The position numbers were made by a program, and so were the translations under genes. Below are positions 6,566-11,977 of a stretch of DNA of 11,977 nucleotides, in pieces; the first letter of the stretch is position 1, and each line of letters opens with the position of its first letter. Origin of the DNA: Planctomycetota bacterium (GTDB lineage Bacteria > Planctomycetota > GCA-002687715 > DRQF01); the NCBI GenBank assembly GCA_015485455.1, contig WFTN01000480.1:1-11977 (forward strand), given 5' to 3'. Below the pieces are notes generated by a model. That model saw only the letters and a list, made by a program, of their open reading frames with translations. It made no database searches and had not been told where the DNA came from.

Positions 6566-9500
6566 ATGCGCATACTCAATGATAGATGGGTTATTCAAGA
6601 TCAGGAACCCCCTCGGCAAGGCGGAATGGCTGAGGTACGGAGGGCCATTGACGGCGTAAATGGAGGATGCGCTGCTGTTAAGATCTTTCCTGCCTTCCCG
6701 ACTCCACATGATGAAATTGCGTTTGACCGAGAATTGCAGAGCCTTCAGAAGTTGGCGCATCCCAATGTCGTAAAGCTCCTCGATGGTGGCCGCGATTCGG
6801 AATCGAAACGGCGATTCCTTGTTTTGGAATGGTTGGAATCGAGTCTGGTGGCGTATCTGAAAGAGAACCCTCTCGCGGGATGGGACTCGTTCTATCAACA
6901 GATCGGACGACCGATCTTGCTTGGACTCGTTTATGCTTTTTCCCAGGGGATTCGGCATCGCGACATCAAGCCCGACAACATCATGATGACCGCCGATGGC
7001 ACTCCGCGCATCACTGATTTTGGGATCGCAAAAATTGTCTCTCAGGTTGGAATAGGTCGCACCATGGCAGATTTCCGCACGCCGCCCTACGCACCTCCTG
7101 AACCTGAAGACTCTCGGTACGTGGATCAAAGGGATGTTTATGGCTTCGCAGTGCTTCTGGTTGAGTGCATGGCTGAACGGAGGCTCAGAACTTATGACGA
7201 AGTTGAAGAATCACTCAACGAATTCGACAACGAAGAAGTGGGGCTGGTCTTGCAACGCGCAATGGAGCGAGACCCGCGTGACCGAATCTCAAATGTCGCA
7301 GAGCTCCTTACAGAGATCGACTCCCTCCAGTTACCGAGAGAACAACATCATCGCCGCTCGCAGACCAAGCCGACCTGCACACTCTGTCTAACCAGGGCGG
7401 CCTACGAGACCTTGAGTTCTGAACTCGGTGTCCCTGAAGGGCAGATTGACGACATATTAGCCGTTGATCTACACGATGCGGCTGTCAAGATCAAGCAACC
7501 CAAAGATTCTCACGAAAAAGAACAAGTGGCGCTCACAATCTTCGGTGCAGAGTTCATGTACGGAGCGTTCGTAGACGCAGACACACGTTCGTTTTTGGTT
7601 GTTCACTATGCTTCCCCGAGACCTCCCCATGTTCTGGATCTTCTGCGCGAAGGATCTTTTGACATTGATGTTGCACTTCAAATCTGCGTTCGAGGAGCGG
7701 TCGAGAAAGACGGTGCCGAAGTAATCCGCGATTTGATTGGTCGAATTGCCGAGCACGAGTATTGCCAGGACGTCGCGTCTCGGGAAATTGATGACGATCT
7801 AATTTTCAAAAAGTGGCTGGCCGTACTTCACGCGAAGCGCAATCGGGGCAAAGCGAATGACGAATCCATAAGATATGAGCTAATCGGAAGGCAAGGCAGC
7901 CGTGCGACATTGAAATGCAATCGGTCGTTACCTGAAGAACTTGTCGGCCAATCACGATTGATTCGACTCTCACAGTATTCATTTCTCGCTGGAGAAGTCG
8001 AGTCAATCCGCGATGGAAAGATCGGGTTCTGGATTGAATCTGGCGATGTCGAGAAGGTTCCGGCGCGAGGAATTCTGGAAGTTGATTTTCGGGCAGAACA
8101 GAGATCTATCGATCGTCAGATGAGGGCTCTGGATCGCGTCCGGTTTCGACGTGCGGCGGCCCCTCAACTACGTGAAATACTGATTGCGCCAGAAAAGGCA
8201 AGAACTCCCCGCGTGGCAGACGGATTGAGCTTCGTCGACAAAGGGCTCGACGAAAGCAAACGCAGTGCAGTGCGTGCTTCAATGGGGAGTGATGCCCTTA
8301 CTCTTGTAGAAGGACCGCCAGGAACGGGAAAGACGCGGTTCATCACAGAAGTCGTCCTACAGGCGATTCGAAGGAATCCCAGAATTCGCATCCTCTTGGT
8401 GTCGCAGACTCATGTAGCCTTGGACAATGCGTTGGAGCGAATTAGAGAAGCTGATTCGGCTCGAAGAATGCTCAGGATTGGGCGAAAGGGAGATCCGCGG
8501 ATCTCCTCAAGAGTTGAAGACTTGATGGTTGAGAACCGACTCAGGGTCTGGCAGCGAAAAATTCGAAAGTCGTCTCACGCGTACGTGCAGGAATTCGCTG
8601 AGCAAGAGGGAGTTGATATTGAGAACATCAACTTGGGAATGGCGGTTGCGAAGCTTCGATCCATCAGGGCTCGACGCTTGAGGCTCCAAGCTAGGTCTGA
8701 GCGAGTATCGGCCTCTGTGACAGAGTTGATGGCGATCGAATCGAGCCGTGCCATTGCCGGTTTGAATGATGGGTTCGATGAAAACAACGAACGCATCGAA
8801 GTCGAAACCGAAACTCGAGAGGACCTGACAATTCGGCTGAAGAGAGCAAGGGCGCAGCAGGATGAAGTCGAAGAGAATCTGGTCGGCGACTTTGACATCG
8901 GTGCTGAATTGGTCGCCTTGTCCGACGACGAGTTGTTGGAATGGGAGAACGAACTTCTGAAAGGAAATCCCGATATTGAGCGCGTGCATCGGTATTTTCA
9001 GCTGGTTGAAGACTGGCATTTGCGGCTTGGCGGGGCGAGCGACTTTTTGGCTGGATTGATCGCCGATGCAGAGATTGTAGCAGGCACTTGTGTTGGAATC
9101 GGTGGCATCCACGCGATGCAAGAAGCCGAGTTCGATCTTTGCATCGTCGACGAAGCGTCTAAGGCAACCGCAACGGAATTGCTGATTCCCATGTCGAAGG
9201 CAAAGTCATGGATTGTTATTGGTGATCGCAAACAACTTCCTCCTCACGCGGACGGCGATCTCGATGACGATGAAACTTTGCAGAATCTGGGCATTGGGAG
9301 GCAAGAGCTTCGCAGTTCGCTTCTTGATCACCTCTGCGATGCACTGCCATCAGAGTGTGTATCCCAACTGACAGAGCAGCATCGAATGGTACGGGAGATT
9401 GGTGACCTAATTAGCACGTGTTTTTATGACGGAAAACTTAAGAGCATGAGGAAGAGCGAGCGAGGCTTGCTGGATCCTCTGATTTGCAACCCTGTTACTT

Positions 9501-9991
9501 GGCTCGATACTTCGTCAAGTGCCAATCGGCGGGAACACAGCGATGCGTCCAGCTACCGAAACATCGCGGAGACGAAGTTCATTGCACAGTTTCTCGAGTC
9601 ACTGGATCTGATTGCGGCTGCAAGAAATCGTTTCTTCAGCGTCGGGGTACTGACGGGTTACGCATCGCAGCGAGATGCTCTTGACCGAGTAATCGACAGT
9701 GTCCACAGGTCCACCAAGAACTTGGAGATTGAATGCAACACGGTCGATGCCTTTCAAGGACGGGAAGTGGACATCGCGATTTACTCGCTTACCCGTAGTA
9801 ATAAGGTTGGCGACCTTGGATTCTTGCGCGAACGACGACGTGCGAACGTTGCACTTTCTCGGGCTCGATTCGGACTTGTGATTGTCGGCGATGCCGAATT
9901 CGCACGGTTAGCATCGGGCGAAAATCCGTGGCGCAATGTCCTTGAATACATCGATGTTCATCCCGATGACTGCTCGATTGTGGAGGCCTAA
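6566..9991 (+). CDS. mkoA: MkoA-like protein: Ser/Thr kinase fused to SF1 (UPF1/COG1112-like) helicase, type I Mokosh
   Basis: This is a 1141-residue fusion. The start ATG at 6566 (MRILNDRWVIQD) has GGAG six bases upstream and places the kinase domain at the N-terminus; the frame is open back to 6446 but there is no ribosome site there. Kinase (about 7-255): Gly loop QGGMAEV, Lys39 in AVKIF, HRDIKPDN with Asp133, DFG at 151-153 and PPYAPPE, so all catalytic residues are present. CTLC (271-274) begins a linker of about 300 residues. Helicase: GPPGTGKT (583-590, Lys589), DEAS (862-865), GDRKQLPPH (886-894), LTEQHRM (935-941), VDAFQGRE (1060-1067) and RRRANVALSRAR (1090-1101). A charged helical insertion lies between motif Ia and DEAS. 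Kinase plus helicase beside a PLD gene is the type I Mokosh architecture described among anti-phage systems. The protein probably acts in the cytoplasm with MkoB. The mkoB start lies two bases after the stop. Confidence 0.88.
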   Translation: MRILNDRWVIQDQEPPRQGGMAEVRRAIDGVNGGCAAVKIFPAFPTPHDEIAFDRELQSLQKLAHPNVVKLLDGGRDSESKRRFLVLEWLESSLVAYLKENPLAGWDSFYQQIGRPILLGLVYAFSQGIRHRDIKPDNIMMTADGTPRITDFGIAKIVSQVGIGRTMADFRTPPYAPPEPEDSRYVDQRDVYGFAVLLVECMAERRLRTYDEVEESLNEFDNEEVGLVLQRAMERDPRDRISNVAELLTEIDSLQLPREQHHRRSQTKPTCTLCLTRAAYETLSSELGVPEGQIDDILAVDLHDAAVKIKQPKDSHEKEQVALTIFGAEFMYGAFVDADTRSFLVVHYASPRPPHVLDLLREGSFDIDVALQICVRGAVEKDGAEVIRDLIGRIAEHEYCQDVASREIDDDLIFKKWLAVLHAKRNRGKANDESIRYELIGRQGSRATLKCNRSLPEELVGQSRLIRLSQYSFLAGEVESIRDGKIGFWIESGDVEKVPARGILEVDFRAEQRSIDRQMRALDRVRFRRAAAPQLREILIAPEKARTPRVADGLSFVDKGLDESKRSAVRASMGSDALTLVEGPPGTGKTRFITEVVLQAIRRNPRIRILLVSQTHVALDNALERIREADSARRMLRIGRKGDPRISSRVEDLMVENRLRVWQRKIRKSSHAYVQEFAEQEGVDIENINLGMAVAKLRSIRARRLRLQARSERVSASVTELMAIESSRAIAGLNDGFDENNERIEVETETREDLTIRLKRARAQQDEVEENLVGDFDIGAELVALSDDELLEWENELLKGNPDIERVHRYFQLVEDWHLRLGGASDFLAGLIADAEIVAGTCVGIGGIHAMQEAEFDLCIVDEASKATATELLIPMSKAKSWIVIGDRKQLPPHADGDLDDDETLQNLGIGRQELRSSLLDHLCDALPSECVSQLTEQHRMVREIGDLISTCFYDGKLKSMRKSERGLLDPLICNPVTWLDTSSSANRREHSDASSYRNIAETKFIAQFLESLDLIAAARNRFFSVGVLTGYASQRDALDRVIDSVHRSTKNLEIECNTVDAFQGREVDIAIYSLTRSNKVGDLGFLRERRRANVALSRARFGLVIVGDAEFARLASGENPWRNVLEYIDVHPDDCSIVEA
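9982..9986 (+). promoter_or_regulatory. Ribosome-binding site of mkoB inside the end of mkoA
   Basis: GGAGG lies within the last codons of mkoA, seven bases before the mkoB ATG at 9994. With only two bases between stop and start, this supports translational coupling and a near-stoichiometric MkoA:MkoB pair. It also fixes the mkoB start. Confidence 0.6.
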
Positions 9992-9993
9992 CT

Positions 9994-11390
9994 ATGGAGT
10001 CCGAAGAAGTTGCCAGGCAATTAGATAATCGTGTCGGTTATGAGGTTGTCGCCTACGGCGAAGTTGGGCTGCCGATCTATCGAATTACCGCGATCGTTCT
10101 ATGCGTGACGCGCCGAAAGATCGATCCTGTCGCCGAATTCGTTTTGCGGGCTATGCATTCTGGTGCACGCGACACGTCGGTAATAGCAGGCCTCTTGGGT
10201 TTATCAGACAGTATGGTCGACTCCACTCTCGCCGACTTGGTTAGGGACGATTGTGTACGAAGTTCAAGGACGCGGGGGGGGAGGAGGTCTTCGTTAAGCT
10301 GACAGAGAAGGGGCGAGAGGTTGCGCGTGAAGGCGAATTGGAGAGGCCAACTGAAAGTACAGTAGTCTTCTATTATGACGGACTCACGAGGAAGCCTATC
10401 CACATTGCGGCAGAGCGACTCCTGCGGCCCCGAGACCTCAAGAATGCCGCGATGGGTGAGATTCGCGCATTCCCTGCGAGACCGCCGGTGTTGGAGGAGA
10501 TAGAACTGGACGATGTTCGAAACGCACTGGCAAGCTACCATGCAAGAGTAGATGCTAAGGTTGAGATCCTCTCCATTCGGTCGCTTGAGCGTCGTGAACG
10601 GATGTTCACTCCTTCCGTCTCAGTTGTCTATCGCGCCCACATTGAAAGGGACCTGCAAGTCGCTTTTGCAATTGATGGCCGATTATCTAAAGAACACGAG
10701 GCTGCTTTCGCGCGGAAAAATGGGGTTGATCAAAGTCGCTTATTCACGCGGTTGAAGGAACGGCAAGAGCAGACCTCCCGAAGCGACGTCCTTGGAACTG
10801 AACTCTCACGAAAGGTGGACGTGGCGGAACGAGACTATGCTGCTGCAATCCAAGAAACAGCAGCAAGTGCAACGTGCGAAGTTGACGGCGGATCTCAACC
10901 GGACGCCGCTTCGAAAACGAAACTACCAATGGTAAGGCCATTGGCGGTGTATGAACATGCTCCCCTCTTACGTGAGTCACTTGAATCGGCGGCTAAACGG
11001 GTGATGATAATTTCTCCATGGATTCGAGAGGCTGTCGTTGGGAATGACTTCTTGCGAAGTGTTCGCGAAGCGGCGGAGCGAAACGTCCGCATCTTTGTTG
11101 GGTATGGACTCGGACGTGATCATGAGAAGCCTGAGGATCGACGTGCGCGACTCCAACTCGAAGCAATTGGACAAGACTACAACTCATTTGTTTTGCGGCG
11201 ATTGGGCGATACTCACGCGAAGATTCTGATTAAGGATGATGAGTTCTTCGTTATCTCAAGCTTCAATTGGCTCTCATTTCGGGGCGATCCGAATCGTACA
11301 TTCCGCGAGGAGTGGGGGACGATTGTTCGAGATGAAGATCTTGTCGATGAATTCTTCGAACAGATGGTTGGGCGATTTGATGATGATTGA
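9994..11390 (+). CDS. mkoB: MkoB-like phospholipase-D-family nuclease, type I Mokosh, frame interrupted at an 8-G tract
   Basis: As given, the gene reads as two overlapping pieces: 9994-10302 (102 residues), and a second frame open from about 10251 to 11390. Adding one G to the run at 10274-10281 joins them into 465 residues (...VRSSRTRGGEEVFVKLTEKG...), a natural winged-helix continuation. Layout of the corrected protein: an N-terminal region; a winged-helix-like segment at about 43-110 (VIAGLLGLSDSMVDSTLADL is the recognition part); an uncharacterised middle domain; a C-terminal PLD domain at about 230-465. The HKD motif is HAKILIKDD (His408, Lys410, Asp415) followed by SSFN where GSxN is usual. 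Only one HKD motif is seen, so a dimer would be needed for a full active site, as in Nuc-type enzymes. Its place directly after mkoA identifies it as the Mokosh nuclease partner. If the frameshift is real, the nuclease half would be lost or made only by slippage. Confidence 0.8.
10274..10281 (+). repeat. Eight-G homopolymer in mkoB
   Basis: This is a run of eight G inside the mkoB coding region, at about codon 94. Nine would keep the gene in frame; eight put it out of frame. Such runs slip during replication, are miscounted by sequencers, and can promote transcriptional slippage. It is the longest G/C homopolymer I noticed in the window. Confidence 0.85.
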
Positions 11391-11668
11391 CGGAACGATG
11401 ACCTGACAAGAAGCCGTCACCACTGATTGGCCAACGACGATCTCGCCTTGTCGGGGCCAAGACAGGCGGTCAAACTTCTCCAAGCAAGAACGCTCAGATC
11501 AATTCCTGAAGGCTACCGATGTGGAATCGAACATTGGCTGAATGCCAGACACCCTTGCTCACAGACCAAGGGAGCTTGGTCGGGTGGTTGCTATGCTCCA
11601 AGTTCCTCCTCTAATTGCCTCCGATCACACTTGAAAGGCGCATAGGAGCAGCTTGTTGCCTCCCCCAT
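11391..11668. other. Region without an intact gene
   Basis: These are about 278 bases between mkoB and the kinase remnant. All three plus frames are cut by stops. One open piece (11427-11645) has a TTG start, no ribosome-binding site and implausible composition. Frame 1 has coding-like fragments (MPDTLAHRPRELGRVVAMLQ and others) separated by stops at about 11536 and 11626, which may be debris of a decayed gene. Apart from the stem-loop, I see nothing assignable. Confidence 0.4.
11427..11460 (+). terminator. Stem-loop downstream of mkoB, possible transcript end
   Basis: TTGGCC (11427-11432) pairs with GGCCAA (11455-11460). Inside it, after a small internal bulge, CGAC (11435-11438) pairs with GTCG (11450-11453), closing an 11-base loop. 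It lies 36 bases after the mkoB stop. No T-run follows, so it is at most a non-classical or Rho-assisted transcript end, or an RNA-protecting 3' hairpin. Confidence 0.35.
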
Positions 11669-11977
11669 GCCGTCAAATTGGTCGTTGTCCTTCTTAAGAG
11701 CAATTCACTGGTGAGCGGCCGTATGCCGAGGTCGACCGGAAGCCTGTCTTGCCAATTGAAGTACCCAGATCTCCACCCAAGCTTGGGCGACTCAGAGACA
11801 ACATTCCGTCAACCATGAAGATCCTGGTGGAAGGTTGTTTACATCGTGAACGCGGTCGTCGGCCGAGCTTGGATGAGATTCGCGAAGTTCTTCAGAAGGG
11901 CGGGCAATCTGCCTACATCAGGCGAGAGATTGAATACCGCGCCACCGAGCAACGAGGATACGAGATCCTTAGGTTAG
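11669..11977 (+). pseudogene. C-lobe of a second Ser/Thr protein kinase, 5'-truncated, continues past the window
   Basis: From 11698 to the end of the window one frame is open without a stop. It contains QFTGERPYAEVDRK, then PPKLGRLRDNIPSTMKILVE and GCLHRERGRRPSLDEIREVL. The order LTGERPY, PP.L, IP..., CL......RPS.DEI..VL matches subdomains IX-XI of Hanks-type kinases, including the conserved Arg of subdomain XI. Just upstream, in another frame, VKLVVVLL (11672-11695) resembles the preceding GVVLLE helix, and one added base near 11696 would join them. No catalytic loop, DFG or APE motif is found further upstream, so the catalytic half is missing. An ATG at 11815 could serve as the start of an automatically called gene. 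This is probably the remnant of a kinase gene cut by recombination, or a badly damaged one. Confidence 0.5.

Noticed and set aside
10251..11390. The PLD part as a separate gene of 379 residues
   Set aside because: It has no ribosome-binding site and starts in the middle of a winged-helix segment that continues from the 9994 frame; one base in the G run joins them.
11427..11645. 72-residue plus-strand ORF downstream of mkoB
   Set aside because: No ribosome site, odd Ser/Cys-rich composition, and it begins inside a stem-loop; probably a chance frame.
1..11977. CRISPR arrays, tRNA or rRNA genes, insertion-sequence ends or transposase/integrase genes
   Set aside because: I looked for regularly spaced repeats, tRNA-like cloverleaf sequences, terminal inverted repeats and DDE/tyrosine recombinase motifs and saw none.

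Overview
The window is an accessory, defence-island-like stretch of bacterial DNA of moderate G+C. Many ribosome-binding sites are GGAG-type, genes are coupled by ATGA overlaps, and three or more genes have broken frames. The organism cannot be identified from the sequence. A Hanks-type kinase fusion plus a second kinase remnant would fit kinase-rich phyla such as Planctomycetota or Myxococcota, but that is only a guess.

Layout. (1) Positions 1-742, plus strand: the 3' end of an unidentified gene, a 34-residue proline-rich micro-ORF and a 129-residue three-helix membrane protein, joined by two ATGA stop/start overlaps. (2) Positions 809-6388, minus strand: six co-directional genes I cannot assign to a pathway. 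In transcription order they encode a 297-residue protein (frame broken once), a 612-residue protein with two winged-helix-like segments, a 357-residue protein with a degenerate Cys/His knuckle, a 149-residue protein, a 164-residue Trp-rich protein (frame broken once) and a 151-residue protein. The middle three overlap or are coupled. (3) Positions 6389-6565: divergent control region with a good sigma70-like promoter whose -10 box lies in the loop of a perfect 10-5-10 inverted repeat. (4) Positions 6566-11390, plus strand: a two-gene operon that I read as a type I Mokosh anti-phage system. MkoA is a Ser/Thr kinase fused to an SF1 (UPF1/COG1112-like) helicase. MkoB has a winged-helix-like N-terminal part and a C-terminal phospholipase-D-type nuclease motif, and its frame is interrupted at an 8-G tract. 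(5) Positions 11391-11977: no intact gene; one stem-loop, then a frame that looks like the C-lobe of a second, 5'-truncated protein kinase running off the window.

How it may work together (inference). In Mokosh the helicase and the PLD nuclease are thought to act together on RNA or other nucleic-acid intermediates of infection, with the kinase domain as a regulatory or sensing part. The inverted repeat over the promoter suggests the operon is repressed until needed. The minus-strand cluster is divergent from it and has no recognised function, so it is the best candidate here for something undescribed.

Caution: three gene frames (near 6134, 1627-1636 and 10274-10281) are each restored by adding one base at or beside a G or C homopolymer. 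This is the pattern expected of homopolymer deletion errors, although the 8-G tract in mkoB could also be a phase-variable switch.
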